Shown one piece after another: positions 8,214-16,252 of a stretch of 37,795 nucleotides of DNA. The DNA lies in assembly GCA_944392735.1 (NCBI GenBank), contig CALXXR010000070.1, positions 1 to 37,795 of the forward strand, in the 5' to 3' direction. Source of the stretch: an uncultured Spirochaetaceae bacterium. Lineage in GTDB: Bacteria; Spirochaetota; Spirochaetia; Sphaerochaetales; Sphaerochaetaceae. Every line of letters begins with the position of its first letter. Position 1 is the first letter of the stretch. A model generated the notes under the pieces. The model had not been told where the DNA came from and did not search any database. It saw nothing but the letters and a program-made list of their open reading frames with translations. A program made the translations under genes and the position numbers.

Positions 8214-8556
8214 TCATTGCAGCAGCATGATTTGCACAGCTGTGGATAAACCACTCCCCACTTGTGGAAAACCTGTGGAAAACCATGGGGAAAAAGGCTT
8301 TTCCACACCCCTCCGTGGGTTATCGAAACATCATTGATTCTATATAGATTCTATGTTGATGCACTATTAAGCGTCATTTTTATCTCTTTGTGAAATAAGC
8401 ATTTATGTAAAGTCGAACATTATCCGCGATATTGTTCATCATAGACGGCTCGGGCGCTCTTCACCGACTTTTCCACATGGTTTCCACCGAGATGTGGAAA
8501 ACCTGTGGAAAACCTACATGTAGCGTCGCTTGCAATAAGACTCTATAATCATAGCC
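8214..8556. other. DnaA-box cluster around an AT-rich core (second origin-like region)
   Basis: A gene-free block of 343 bases. Boxes seen: TGTGGATAA, the perfect consensus, at 8241-8249; TGTGGAAAA at 8263, 8274, 8493 and 8504; TTTTCCACA at 8299 and 8469. Weaker TTTCCACC near 8482. The pairs 8263/8274 and 8493/8504 are in tandem at 11-base spacing, one helical turn. Between the two groups, 8331-8440 is clearly AT-rich (for example TATATAGATTCTATG). This layout resembles an origin or a DnaA-titration site. It lies about 10 kb from dnaA and directly upstream of the pfkB start, so it could also place pfkB under DnaA control. Confidence 0.8.
8544..8549 (+). promoter_or_regulatory. -10 element of pfkB
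   Basis: A perfect TATAAT ends seven bases before the pfkB ATG. There is no ribosome site between them, so the transcript would start at or within a base or two of the ATG. No strong -35 hexamer is seen; tandem DnaA boxes end 31 bases upstream. Confidence 0.55.
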
Positions 8557-9561
8557 ATGACTGTCTATTCAATAGGGAATCCACTGATCGATATCCTGTG
8601 CTATGTCGACGATTCGGACCTTGAGTCACTTGGGCTCAGCAAAGGCATCATGCTCCTGGTCGATGAGGAGAAGCGCACGGAGATACTCGAAGCAATCAAG
8701 GATAGGAAGAAGACGGTCTCCTGCGGAGGATCGGCTCCCAATACGATGGTCACGCTGCGCATGCTCGGCGTCGAAACGACGCTTGCAGGGGGAATCGGCA
8801 ATGACGAGTATGGCGGGATATACAGAAGCAGGCTGCGCGAAAGCGGCGTCCATGATGAGACGGAGGTATTCCAGGCCGCTACCGGCACATCCATCATCCT
8901 CCTGACTCCCGATGGGGAGAGGACGATGAACACATACCTGGGAGCGAACAGGCTCTTCGATGCCGATAGGATCAGGGAAGAGAGCGTAAGGAATGCCGGG
9001 CTCTTCTACTTCACGGGATACATGTGGGATACGCCGCAGCAGAAGAGCGCTGTGCGCAAGGCGCTCTCCATCGCAAAGGAATGCGGAATGAAGGTCGCAT
9101 TCGACCTTGCGGATCCCTTTGCAGTCGGTCGCTACCGCTGGGAGTTCCTCAGGCTCATAGAGAACCATTGCGACATAGTATTCGCCAACAGCGAGGAGGC
9201 CAGGTTCCTCTGCAGCCGCTATGATGCATATGAATGCTGCCGATCAATGGGCGAGCTCTGCCCTATAGCCATCGTCAAGGATGGAAGGAAGGGTTCGTAC
9301 ATCTCCGACCATGGAAGGATGCTCGAGATACCGCTCTATGGAACGAAGAAGCCCGTCGATACGACGGGAGCCGGAGACACATACGCCGCTGGCTTCCTCT
9401 ATGGCTATGCCAATGGCTACAGCACTGAGGACTCCGGCAACATAGCATCATACCTTGCGGGTGAGATCATAACCCAGATCGGCGCCCAGTTCTCCCCCCA
9501 GAAGGCTGAGGAAGTAAGGCGCGGAATCACCCTTGGATTCGGGACTCCTTCTCCTTCCTGA
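8557..9561 (+). CDS. PfkB-family carbohydrate/adenosine kinase
   Basis: A ribokinase-fold kinase that phosphorylates a sugar or nucleoside with ATP. The 334-residue protein has GNPLIDIL at the N-terminus, the substrate-side GGSAPNT (57-63), GGIGNDEYG, and the C-terminal anion hole and catalytic base DTTGAGDTYAAGF (268 on, Asp274). The N-terminal signature and the SCGGSAPNT segment are closest to adenosine-kinase-like members, but substrate cannot be fixed from motifs. It has no Shine-Dalgarno site and a TATAAT seven bases before the ATG. Its 3' end overlaps the convergent MATE gene by 35 bases. Confidence 0.88.
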   Translation: MTVYSIGNPLIDILCYVDDSDLESLGLSKGIMLLVDEEKRTEILEAIKDRKKTVSCGGSAPNTMVTLRMLGVETTLAGGIGNDEYGGIYRSRLRESGVHDETEVFQAATGTSIILLTPDGERTMNTYLGANRLFDADRIREESVRNAGLFYFTGYMWDTPQQKSAVRKALSIAKECGMKVAFDLADPFAVGRYRWEFLRLIENHCDIVFANSEEARFLCSRYDAYECCRSMGELCPIAIVKDGRKGSYISDHGRMLEIPLYGTKKPVDTTGAGDTYAAGFLYGYANGYSTEDSGNIASYLAGEIITQIGAQFSPQKAEEVRRGITLGFGTPSPS

Positions 9562-10891
9562 CCATCCCCTTGTATCTCGTAAGGATGAAGAGCGAGAGGA
9601 TCGCCGTCAGCAGCGCCGTTCCCGGCAGGTTGAACCAGATTCCCTCAAGCCCAAGGGGGAGGAGGATTATGATCAGGGCAAGCGGGAATATGAACGCGGC
9701 TGAGACCGAGATCGATGCGGCATACAGCGGCTTGCCGATGGCGGACATGAAGCACTGCGTGCAGATGAAGATCCAACGGACCGCATATGCCGCCGAAGCG
9801 ATTAGAAGCGCACCATGGCCCATGATGCGAAGGCTGCTGCCGCCTCCCTCCACGAACAGATCCACGAAGAACTCCGGCGAAAGGAAGACGAACAGGCCGA
9901 ATGCAATGGACATGACAGCTCCGGCTCCGAAGCAGTAGCGTTCGATGGCTCCTACCCTGTCGAAGCGCCTTGCGCCCCAGTTATAGCCAACCGATGGCTG
10001 AAGCGAATCGCACGTTCCATACATCAGCGGCATGACCAGTCCATCCGCGGACATGATGATGCCGTAGACGCTGACGGCATCCGCTCCTCCAAGGGAGAGC
10101 AGCATGACATTCATGATGATGGATATGATCCTTCCTGAGACATTGGAAAGGAATGTCGGCATGCCGCATGAGACTATCGTCCTTATGAGCGGAAGGCTGA
10201 TCCTGGGCTTCGAGAAGCGGAGATCCATCCCACCCCTTAGGAAGAGGAAGAGCACGGTCAGCGCGGCAAGGCTCATGCCAAGGCATGTGCCCATGGCCGC
10301 GAAGGCGATGCCTTTCTTCAGCACGAGAAGGAACATGAGCTCGAAGAAGACTCCGCCGCAGGCAAGGCCGATGTTCATGAAGAGCGATCCCTTGATCTTG
10401 CCGCATATCCTCAGGTAGTTGTCCATGGCAAAGACAAGCGTCGTGAACGGGGAGAAGCACGCATATGTCCTCAGGTAGGGAACGGCATAGGGAAGAAGCG
10501 TCTCATCTGCGCCCATCATCCTGAAGAGCGTCGGGGCTAAGATGAAGAGAAGCGAGCCCGTGACGACGCCTGAGAGGATTATCAGCACGACAGCCGCTGA
10601 GAAGATGCCGTTAGCATCCTTCTTTTCCCCTCTCCCGAGCTTGATGGCTATGGGGACGGAGGAGCCGACGCCGATCATGTCCGAGACCGCGAAGTTTATG
10701 ATCACGAACGGCATTGCGAGGCTGAGGCCAGCGAATGCATCGGAACCGAGCACCCGTCCTACGATGATGCCCTCGATGAGGTAATACAGAGATGATGCAA
10801 GCATCCCCAGCGCTCCGGGGATTGCGGCTTTGAAGAAGAGATGTCCTGGCTTTGTCCCAAGAAACAGCTTCTCGGCGTTATCCGATGGCAT
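9527..10891 (-). CDS. MATE-family multidrug efflux transporter
   Basis: A 454-residue inner-membrane protein with about twelve hydrophobic helices in two similar halves, as in Na+- or H+-driven MATE exporters. The N-terminal part LFFKAAIPGALGMLASSLYYLIEGIIVGR and YNWGARRFDRV in the second half (the G-N-G-A-x-x motif) are typical of the DinF/NorM superfamily. The start has GGAGG four bases before the ATG. It is divergent from a MerR regulator with 51 bases between the start codons, the usual layout for a drug-sensing regulator and its pump. The substrate is unknown. Confidence 0.9.
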   Translation of the reverse strand: MPSDNAEKLFLGTKPGHLFFKAAIPGALGMLASSLYYLIEGIIVGRVLGSDAFAGLSLAMPFVIINFAVSDMIGVGSSVPIAIKLGRGEKKDANGIFSAAVVLIILSGVVTGSLLFILAPTLFRMMGADETLLPYAVPYLRTYACFSPFTTLVFAMDNYLRICGKIKGSLFMNIGLACGGVFFELMFLLVLKKGIAFAAMGTCLGMSLAALTVLFLFLRGGMDLRFSKPRISLPLIRTIVSCGMPTFLSNVSGRIISIIMNVMLLSLGGADAVSVYGIIMSADGLVMPLMYGTCDSLQPSVGYNWGARRFDRVGAIERYCFGAGAVMSIAFGLFVFLSPEFFVDLFVEGGGSSLRIMGHGALLIASAAYAVRWIFICTQCFMSAIGKPLYAASISVSAAFIFPLALIIILLPLGLEGIWFNLPGTALLTAILSLFILTRYKGMVRKEKESRIQG

Positions 10892-10921
10892 AGTTCCTCC
10901 AATGCACTATGAAAAACCATG

Positions 10922-10939
10922 GAGTCACTCTATAGTCAA
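10922..10939. promoter_or_regulatory. Shared operator/promoter of MATE and merR
   Basis: A perfect palindrome GAGT-C-ACTC (10922-10930) abuts TATAGT (10931-10936), the merR -10, which itself overlaps TTGACT on the minus strand (10939-10934), a -35 for the MATE gene. Regulator binding here could affect both genes. No clear -10 for MATE at normal spacing was found, which fits the long spacers of MerR-controlled promoters. Inferred, not proven. Confidence 0.4.
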
Positions 10940-10942
10940 GAT

Positions 10943-11770
10943 ATGAAAAGGAATTCAGGCAAGCTGTATACGACCGGGGAATTCGCCGATCTCTTCGGGA
11001 TCAGCAAGGATACCCTCTTCTACTACGACAGGATCGGGCTCTTCTCGCCTGCTGCAAGGAGCAGCAATGGGTATCGCTGCTATTCAGTCCACCAGATAGG
11101 GCTGTTCGAGGCTATCCTCTCGCTTCGCAATGTCGGTATCAACATAGAAACCATCAGGGAGTGCTTCAGCACCAAGAGCAATGAGAAGCTGCTTTCGATG
11201 TTCTCGATGGAGAAGGAACGAATCAAGGCGAGGATCACCGAACTGGAGAATACGCTGGATTCGATCTCCTACCTCACCGATCTGATGGATGATGCCATAT
11301 CCAGGAAGGAAGGCGATATGGAGATCAGGCATTCCGATGCCCTCTCCGTAGTCGAGAGCAGGATATGGGAGGCCGATGATGTCGAGGGAAGCGACGACTG
11401 GAACCTCTTCCTTGCTTCCTTTTCGCGCCAGAGCATGCGGTCGGATATGCTCAACCAGGGCACCAGGATACGCTTGGAGGATATCATCAGCGGCCAGTTC
11501 CTGAGGATCAGGAACATCTTCGTCTACAGTCGAAGCGAAGCCAATGCCATCATACCATCAGGACTCTATGCATTCGCATACACATCCAGGCCATATACCG
11601 AATTCGGCGGTATATACTCGGATCTCCTGAAGATGATCGACGATGAGGGATTCGTCCCGGCATCCGATTCATACGAGGAGTACGTGCTTCCCGACATCAC
11701 GTCGAAGAGCATGGAGTCATCGCATACGCGGATCAGGATAGCCGTGGAAAGGAAGAACCCGGATCGCTGA
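10943..11770 (+). CDS. MerR-family transcriptional regulator with effector domain
   Basis: The 275-residue protein starts with the MerR winged-helix domain (LYTTGEFADLFGISKDTLFYYDRIGLF), followed by a long dimerisation coiled coil (about 75-120) and a 140-residue C-terminal part that resembles a ligand-binding module of BmrR-like regulators by position only. Such proteins bind drugs and activate a nearby efflux gene; the divergent MATE pump is the obvious target. The ATG at 10943 is preferred over an in-frame ATG at 10919 because it gives a normal MerR N-terminus. TATAGT ends six bases before it and there is no ribosome site. Confidence 0.88.
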   Translation: MKRNSGKLYTTGEFADLFGISKDTLFYYDRIGLFSPAARSSNGYRCYSVHQIGLFEAILSLRNVGINIETIRECFSTKSNEKLLSMFSMEKERIKARITELENTLDSISYLTDLMDDAISRKEGDMEIRHSDALSVVESRIWEADDVEGSDDWNLFLASFSRQSMRSDMLNQGTRIRLEDIISGQFLRIRNIFVYSRSEANAIIPSGLYAFAYTSRPYTEFGGIYSDLLKMIDDEGFVPASDSYEEYVLPDITSKSMESSHTRIRIAVERKNPDR

Positions 11771-11781
11771 GACCCGGGTTC
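11755..11781. terminator. Bidirectional hairpin between merR and rubrerythrin
   Basis: GAACCCGG (11755-11762) pairs with CCGGGTTC (11774-11781), an eight-base-pair perfect stem with an 11-base loop. It covers the merR stop and lies between two convergent genes. There is no strong T run on either side. Confidence 0.55.
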
Positions 11782-11800
11782 CATCGTCCTCTGCTCTGGA

Positions 11801-12340
11801 TCAGTAGTTCTGTCCGACGAGCTCGAAGTATGCCTGCGGATGGTTGCAGACCGGGCAGACGCCAGGAGCCTTCTTGCCGACTACGATGTGGCCGCAGTTC
11901 CTGCACTTCCAGATCATCTCGCCATCGCGGGAGAATACAAGGCCTTCCTCGACGTTCTTCAGAAGAGCGAGGTACCTCTCCTCATGATGCTTCTCGATGG
12001 CCGCGACGCCTCTGAACTTGGCTGCGATCTCCTTGAAGCCCTCCTCATCAGCTACCTTAGCGAACTCGGCATACATATCCGTCCACTCATAGTTCTCGCC
12101 CTCTGCTGCTGCCTTGAGGTTCTCCGGTGTGGACTTGATGTCGCCACCCTCGAGGTACTTGAACCAGAGCTTTGCATGCTCCTTCTCATTCTCTGCTGTC
12201 TCGAGGAAGATGGCTGCGATCTGCTCATAGCCTTCCTTCTTAGCCTTGGAAGCAAAGTATGTGTACTTGTTCCTTGCCTGGCTCTCGCCGGCAAATGCCG
12301 CCTGAAGATTCTTCTCAGTCCTTGATCCCTTCAGTTCCAT
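11801..12340 (-). CDS. rbr: Rubrerythrin
   Basis: A non-haem diiron peroxidase that reduces hydrogen peroxide in anaerobes, in the cytosol. The 179-residue protein has a ferritin-like four-helix domain (1-140) with the ExxH pairs ENEKEH (Glu52-His55) and AIEKHH (Glu116-His119) and further Glu ligands, and a C-terminal rubredoxin domain with Cys146, Cys149, Cys162 and Cys165 (CRNCG and CPVCN) for one iron. Length is normal. The ATG at 12340 has AAGGAG seven bases upstream; the start lies inside the end of perR (26-base overlap), so the two are co-expressed. Together they form a peroxide-stress operon. Confidence 0.96.
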   Translation of the reverse strand: MELKGSRTEKNLQAAFAGESQARNKYTYFASKAKKEGYEQIAAIFLETAENEKEHAKLWFKYLEGGDIKSTPENLKAAAEGENYEWTDMYAEFAKVADEEGFKEIAAKFRGVAAIEKHHEERYLALLKNVEEGLVFSRDGEMIWKCRNCGHIVVGKKAPGVCPVCNHPQAYFELVGQNY

Positions 12341-12737
12341 TTTCTTTCTCCTTCTTTCTGCATTCGTTGCAGATGCCTTCGAATATGAGCTTATGTGAAG
12401 TGATGGAAAAACCATCTTCCATAGGTTCGGCCTCGATGTTCAGTCTATTATCATATGGGATTGCGATATCCACAACCCTCCCGCACCGCATGCAGTATCC
12501 GTGGCAATGCTCCTCCGTCCTATGGTCGTAGTGCACCTCGCCATTCGCGAAGGATTCCACCCTGCCTATCCTTCCATCCTCAGAGAGGGCAGCGAGGTTG
12601 CGGTATACCGTAGCCTTGGATATCGTGCTGTGCTTCGATGATATGACGCGATAGATATCATCGGCGCTGGGATGCCCTGGATACGACATGACGGCTTCAT
12701 ATGTAAGCTCCTTCTGCATCGTATTCCTTCTTCCCAT
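12315..12737 (-). CDS. perR: PerR-type peroxide-sensing Fur-family repressor
   Basis: A 140-residue Fur-family metalloregulator. Structural zinc cysteines are Cys82, Cys85, Cys123 and Cys126 (CMRC and CNEC). Aligning by eye to Bacillus PerR, all five regulatory ligands are kept: His22 (GHPSADDIY), Asp71, His77, His79 and Asp90. Asp90 stands where PerR has Asp and Fur has Glu, which supports peroxide sensing by oxidation of the histidines. The N-terminus is about 15 residues shorter than usual, so the first helix is reduced. AAGGAG is five bases before the ATG. It precedes rubrerythrin and is itself preceded by an inverted repeat, so autoregulation is likely. Confidence 0.9.
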   Translation of the reverse strand: MGRRNTMQKELTYEAVMSYPGHPSADDIYRVISSKHSTISKATVYRNLAALSEDGRIGRVESFANGEVHYDHRTEEHCHGYCMRCGRVVDIAIPYDNRLNIEAEPMEDGFSITSHKLIFEGICNECRKKEKENGTEGIKD

Positions 12738-12748
12738 TCCAGCTCCTT

Positions 12749-12767
12749 ATTGATATCTGTTATCAAT
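12749..12767. promoter_or_regulatory. PerR/Fur-like operator upstream of perR
   Basis: ATTGATA-TCTGT-TATCAAT is a perfect seven-base inverted repeat with a five-base centre. It ends 11 bases before the perR start, downstream of a possible minus-strand promoter with TTGACT at 12796-12791. Binding there would block perR-rbr transcription. The size and AT-rich arms suit a Fur-family dimer. Confidence 0.65.
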
Positions 12768-12832
12768 AGAGTATCAGTATTGAAGAATGTAGTCAACATC
12801 AATATATGAGTATAATATCAATGGAGGAACAC

Positions 12833-13021
12833 ATGGATACTGAGGCAATGACCCTCGTGGTAATCGCAATAGCCATCGCGCTGGCGATATTCCTGATCTG
12901 CAGGGAGCTCGTATGCTGGTATAACAAGACGAATAGGAAGATCGCCCTCCTGGAGAGGCAGAATGCGCTTCTCGAGGAAATACTGGGGCATCTCGAAAGC
13001 ATCGAAAGGAAGAACGGATAA
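12833..13021 (+). CDS. Small membrane protein with one helix and a coiled coil
   Basis: A 62-residue peptide: a hydrophobic helix (about 7-23, TLVVIAIAIALAIFLIC) followed by a basic patch (NKTNRK) and an amphipathic, leucine-heptad segment (about 38-60) that could form a coiled coil. The ATG at 12833 has GGAGG five bases upstream and TATAAT at 12811-12816, so expression is credible. It is divergent from perR and convergent with jag, separated from jag by a hairpin. Function unknown; peroxide-linked expression is possible because its promoter lies next to the PerR-like box. Confidence 0.7.
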   Translation: MDTEAMTLVVIAIAIALAIFLICRELVCWYNKTNRKIALLERQNALLEEILGHLESIERKNG

Positions 13022-13025
13022 GCAA

Positions 13026-13054
13026 GACCCCTCCGGCTATGCACCGAAGGGGTC
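13026..13054. terminator. Hairpin between the small membrane protein gene and jag
   Basis: GACCCCT-C-CGG (13026-13036) pairs with CCG-A-AGGGGTC (13044-13054), leaving one C/A mismatch and a seven-base loop. It lies between convergent genes and could end both transcripts, although a T run is lacking. Confidence 0.5.
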
Positions 13055-13074
13055 GATGATGGATGCAGATGGCA

Positions 13075-13767
13075 TCACTTCTTGGGGAGTATCCTCACCT
13101 GCTTGTACAGGCCATCTCCCTCGCTCTTCGTCTCGACTCCGTCGAAATCATTGAGCGCTGTATGGATAAGGCGCCTCTCGAACGGGTTCATCGGATCGAG
13201 GAGCTTCGAGCGTCCTGTGCGCCTCACCTCCGCGGCGGTCCTGTATGCCGTGCGGATGATCTGCTCCTCGTGCCTCATCCTGTAGTTCTCGCTGTCGATG
13301 ACCACCTTGATATCCGGATCGAGGTTTCCGGCATATACGTTGGCGATGAGCTGGATGGCATCGAGGTTCTTGCCCTTGCGACCGATGATGATCGAGGAAT
13401 CATCGCTCTCGATGTTGATGCCGATCTTCGAATCGCGGCGGAACGAGATCGTGGATCTTCCCGTGTAGCCCATCTTCATGATGAGCGTATCCAAGAACTC
13501 CAATATCTTCCTCTCATTGTCGTTCTGAGGCTCTGGATTGCGGTCCACATTGGACTCCTTCTCCTCATCATCCCTAGATGGCTCAGACTCCTCCTGCGGA
13601 GCCTCCTCTCCATAGTAGACCCTGATGCGGACATTGCCCTTCCTGAAAAGACCCTTCTTCTCCTTCTCGAGGATCTCCACATCGAACTGATCGCGATCGA
13701 GTCCGAGCTCCCTTATCGCCCTGTCTATGGCTTCCTGCTCTGTCCTTCCTTCGAAATCCTGCTGCAT
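13075..13767 (-). CDS. jag: Jag/KhpB RNA-binding protein
   Basis: A 230-residue protein with the Jag N-terminal domain (about 1-50, EGRTEQEAIDRAIRELG and EKKGLFRKGNVRI), an acidic linker, a KH domain with the IIIGRKGKNLDAIQ loop, and a C-terminal R3H domain (ERRLIHTAL). It binds RNA and, in other bacteria, works with YidC or in cell-division control. A GTG at 13773 overlaps the yidC stop, but the ATG at 13767 is preferred because AGGAGG is eight bases upstream of it. Last gene of the rpmH-rnpA-yidC-jag string, ended by a hairpin. Confidence 0.93.
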   Translation of the reverse strand: MQQDFEGRTEQEAIDRAIRELGLDRDQFDVEILEKEKKGLFRKGNVRIRVYYGEEAPQEESEPSRDDEEKESNVDRNPEPQNDNERKILEFLDTLIMKMGYTGRSTISFRRDSKIGINIESDDSSIIIGRKGKNLDAIQLIANVYAGNLDPDIKVVIDSENYRMRHEEQIIRTAYRTAAEVRRTGRSKLLDPMNPFERRLIHTALNDFDGVETKSEGDGLYKQVRILPKK

Positions 13768-13769
13768 GC

Positions 13770-15536
13770 TCACTTCCTCCTGTTCTTCCTCTTCGCTTCC
13801 TTCTTGGCAAGCTTCTCGGCATCGCGCTCAGCAATCTCCTGAGCGTAGGCATTCTTCTTCCTCTTGTTGACGAAGATCTGCTGTCCGATGGAGATCACGT
13901 TGACCGTGGACCAGTAGAGAAGCAGTCCGGATGGCGCATTGTACATGACGAAGAAGAAGATGATCGGCATGCCATAGGTCATGAACTTCATCATTCCAGC
14001 CTGCCCGCTTGCCGCCTGGCTGCCCATCTGGGTGATCTTCATCGAGAAGATCATCGAGAAGCAGTAGAGGATCGGAAGTATGTGTATCTGGCTTCCGAGC
14101 AGAGGAATCGCGAACGGAAGCGTATAGATCGTATCAGGTATCGAGAGATCCGGTATCCATCCAGGGATGAACATCGAACCCCTGAGATCGAAGTTCGTAT
14201 TGAGAAGCCCGTAGAGGGCGATGAAGATCGGGAACTGTATGAGCATCGGAAGACACGATCCCATAGGATTGATCTTCTCCTCCTTATACAGCTTCGCCAT
14301 GGCCGCATTCTGGGCCTCCGGATCATCGGGATACCTCTCCTTGATCTCATTGATCTTAGGCGTGAGCGCTCCCATCTTGGCCGTCGAATCCATGCCCCTC
14401 TTCGCAAGAGGCTGCAGAAGAAGCTTGATGAGTATCGTCAGCAGGATGATGGCCACACCGTAGTTCGGTATCAGTCGATAGAAGAGCTGAAGAAGCCAGT
14501 TGAGGATATTCTCAAGCCATGAAAGCCAGCTTCCATCGAGTATCTCGTTGAGGTCATGGCCTTCGATGCGGAAGATGTTCTCATCGGCATTGCCGTAGAT
14601 GGAGAGATCGTTCTTCACCTTCGGTCCGGCATAGAAGGAATACATATCCTGCACAGAAGAGCTGTCCGAAGCTCTCCTTGTCATATAGATGGTATCCTCC
14701 TGAGATACTCCTTCATCATTATTCGTCTGGATTGCATACGAAGAGGCTATCGTTGTGTCATCTCCAGGAATGAGCATGAACGTGAAGTACTTGCCGGAGA
14801 GAGCCATCCAGTCTACCGTTCTATCCTCATCGGATACGAACATTCCATTGCTGAATCTGGCGTCGCTGCGGCCTTTTCCATCGTATCTGACGGATACGCG
14901 CCTGTAGTCGTAGTTGTTGGAGATCGACTCGAATTCCGGTCCGATCTGCGGTCCTACGGATATCGTATAGGCAGGCGCTGGCGATCCATCGGCCGTCTTC
15001 ACGGATACAGCAAGCTGCATCATGTACTCGCCGTTGTCTGGAATCGCGTACTGCTTCGAGATCGTAAACGGATGTCCGTCTGATGTCGTGAAGTCCCTGC
15101 TGAAGGATACGATGTTCAGTCCGTTCGAATTCACGCTCTCGCTATGGCTGAACACGGCATCAACCGGCGATGAATGATCTCCTCCCGCATAGAGCATGAA
15201 TGCATTCTCATCATCTGCATCCTTGAAGAGCAGCTCAACGGGCTCTCCTTCATCGAGATGCTCGGTGAGCCTTATCGATGAAACGGATGCTCCACTTGGA
15301 TCGAATTCGATCTCATATGCCCCTGCAGCTACCGTGAATGGCGTCGGATCCGGATCCGCACCGACGGCGGAAAATCCTCCGGAAGCCTCGGGCAGGGATG
15401 CATCTATCTCCGCTATGACCTCAGCCTCATTCGTCGGCATCGGCATCTCCGGAGCGAAGAATGCTGTCTGTATACCCATGCCAACCGTTATGACTATAAC
15501 GGAGAGCACGATTGCTATGATGGTATTCCTATCCAT
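13770..15536 (-). CDS. yidC: Membrane protein insertase YidC
   Basis: Inserts and folds inner-membrane proteins, alone or with SecYEG. The 588-residue protein has an N-terminal helix (NTIIAIVLSVIVITVGMGIQ), a large periplasmic P1 domain (about 60-330) and the conserved C-terminal insertase core of about 200 residues with KRGMDSTAKMGALTPKINEI and PMLIQFPIFIALYGLL, ending in a very basic tail (KKEAKRKNRRK) that can contact ribosomes. The P1 domain shows the long form of double-membraned bacteria. AAGGAG lies five bases before the ATG. The 78-base gap to rnpA contains no yidD-like frame; its stop touches jag. Confidence 0.96.
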   Translation of the reverse strand: MDRNTIIAIVLSVIVITVGMGIQTAFFAPEMPMPTNEAEVIAEIDASLPEASGGFSAVGADPDPTPFTVAAGAYEIEFDPSGASVSSIRLTEHLDEGEPVELLFKDADDENAFMLYAGGDHSSPVDAVFSHSESVNSNGLNIVSFSRDFTTSDGHPFTISKQYAIPDNGEYMMQLAVSVKTADGSPAPAYTISVGPQIGPEFESISNNYDYRRVSVRYDGKGRSDARFSNGMFVSDEDRTVDWMALSGKYFTFMLIPGDDTTIASSYAIQTNNDEGVSQEDTIYMTRRASDSSSVQDMYSFYAGPKVKNDLSIYGNADENIFRIEGHDLNEILDGSWLSWLENILNWLLQLFYRLIPNYGVAIILLTILIKLLLQPLAKRGMDSTAKMGALTPKINEIKERYPDDPEAQNAAMAKLYKEEKINPMGSCLPMLIQFPIFIALYGLLNTNFDLRGSMFIPGWIPDLSIPDTIYTLPFAIPLLGSQIHILPILYCFSMIFSMKITQMGSQAASGQAGMMKFMTYGMPIIFFFVMYNAPSGLLLYWSTVNVISIGQQIFVNKRKKNAYAQEIAERDAEKLAKKEAKRKNRRK

Positions 15537-15614
15537 CTCTTCTCCTTGAAAGATAGGAAGATATGTATCCGGAAGCTGGAATAGGAACTCTCTGCTGATG
15601 AGAATGGTGGGAAA

Positions 15615-15977
15615 CTATTTCCGCCTTGACCTGTCCAGAAGCTCTGTGAAGCCGGACTCAAGCAAGGAGAAGGTGGAAACCTTACCAGGATACAGGACAA
15701 GAGCGTAGTCATGCCCTTCATCTTCCACAGGATCCTCCGAGCTGATCCTCATAGCGTAGTTGCGGAAAACCTCCTTTGCCCTCCTTCTCGCCTTGTTGCG
15801 CTGAACGGAATTGCCGAAGTGCTTTGCCGGAATCACTATGATTCGATCGAAGCCCAGATGGTTGCTAAGACTGATTAATCGCATTCCCATGCATGAAACC
15901 GAGCGTCCCTGCCTGAAAATGCGATTGATTTCTTCTTTCTTCCTGATGATCTCTGTCTTAGTAAGGCTTCTTCTCAT
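15615..15977 (-). CDS. rnpA: Ribonuclease P protein component
   Basis: The protein cofactor of RNase P, which binds the precursor tRNA leader during 5' maturation. The 120-residue protein has the N-terminal basic region ([21 protein letters not shown]) and the RNR motif segment [18 protein letters not shown], in place of the usual RNRAKR. Length is normal. The ATG at 15977 lies inside rpmH (20-base overlap), so translation is coupled. The frame is open further upstream, but that part is antiparallel to nothing meaningful and lies in the rpmH coding sequence. Confidence 0.93.
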   Translation of the reverse strand: MRRSLTKTEIIRKKEEINRIFRQGRSVSCMGMRLISLSNHLGFDRIIVIPAKHFGNSVQRNKARRRAKEVFRNYAMRISSEDPVEDEGHDYALVLYPGKVSTFSLLESGFTELLDRSRRK

Positions 15978-16125
15978 CGCTGGCTGTAAGGCTGTGTCTG
16001 CCCTTGGCTCTGCGGCGAGCGAGCACGAGACGTCCACCCTTGGTGGCCATTCTTGCACGGAAACCGAACTTCCTTGTCCTCTTCATCTTGCTTGGATGAT
16101 AGGTTCTCTTGCCTTTGTTACTCAT
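15958..16125 (-). CDS. rpmH: Ribosomal protein bL34
   Basis: A 55-residue, very basic ribosomal protein of the large subunit. It has the signature [20 protein letters not shown] followed by [20 protein letters not shown] five-residue N-terminal extension (MSNKG) precedes the normal start and the C-terminus is slightly longer than usual. GGAG stands seven bases before the ATG. It overlaps rnpA by 20 bases, the classical pairing. Unlike the common arrangement, rpmH points the same way as dnaA and lies downstream of recF-DUF721, rather than divergent from dnaA. Confidence 0.96.
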   Translation of the reverse strand: MSNKGKRTYHPSKMKRTRKFGFRARMATKGGRLVLARRRAKGRHSLTASDEKKPY

Positions 16126-16197
16126 TGATATACTCCAAATCCATCGCCCTAAAGCGGTTAATATCAGAATTAGGCTGCATTTGCATCCAATTATGTG

Positions 16198-16226
16198 ATT
16201 CTAGCAAACAGCGCATCACAGGTCAA
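16198..16226 (-). promoter_or_regulatory. Promoter of the rpmH-rnpA-yidC-jag operon
   Basis: TTGACC (16226-16221), 17-base spacer, TAGAAT (16203-16198). The transcript would start near 16191, giving an untranslated leader of about 65 bases that contains a normal ribosome site. This is one of the best promoter matches in the window. Confidence 0.7.
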
Positions 16227-16252
16227 CCCATATGATTCCTATACTGAAAGCC

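Noticed and set aside
15537-15614. Possible yidD between rnpA and yidC
   Set aside because: The gap is only 78 bases and the frames there show no YidD cysteine/proline motif.
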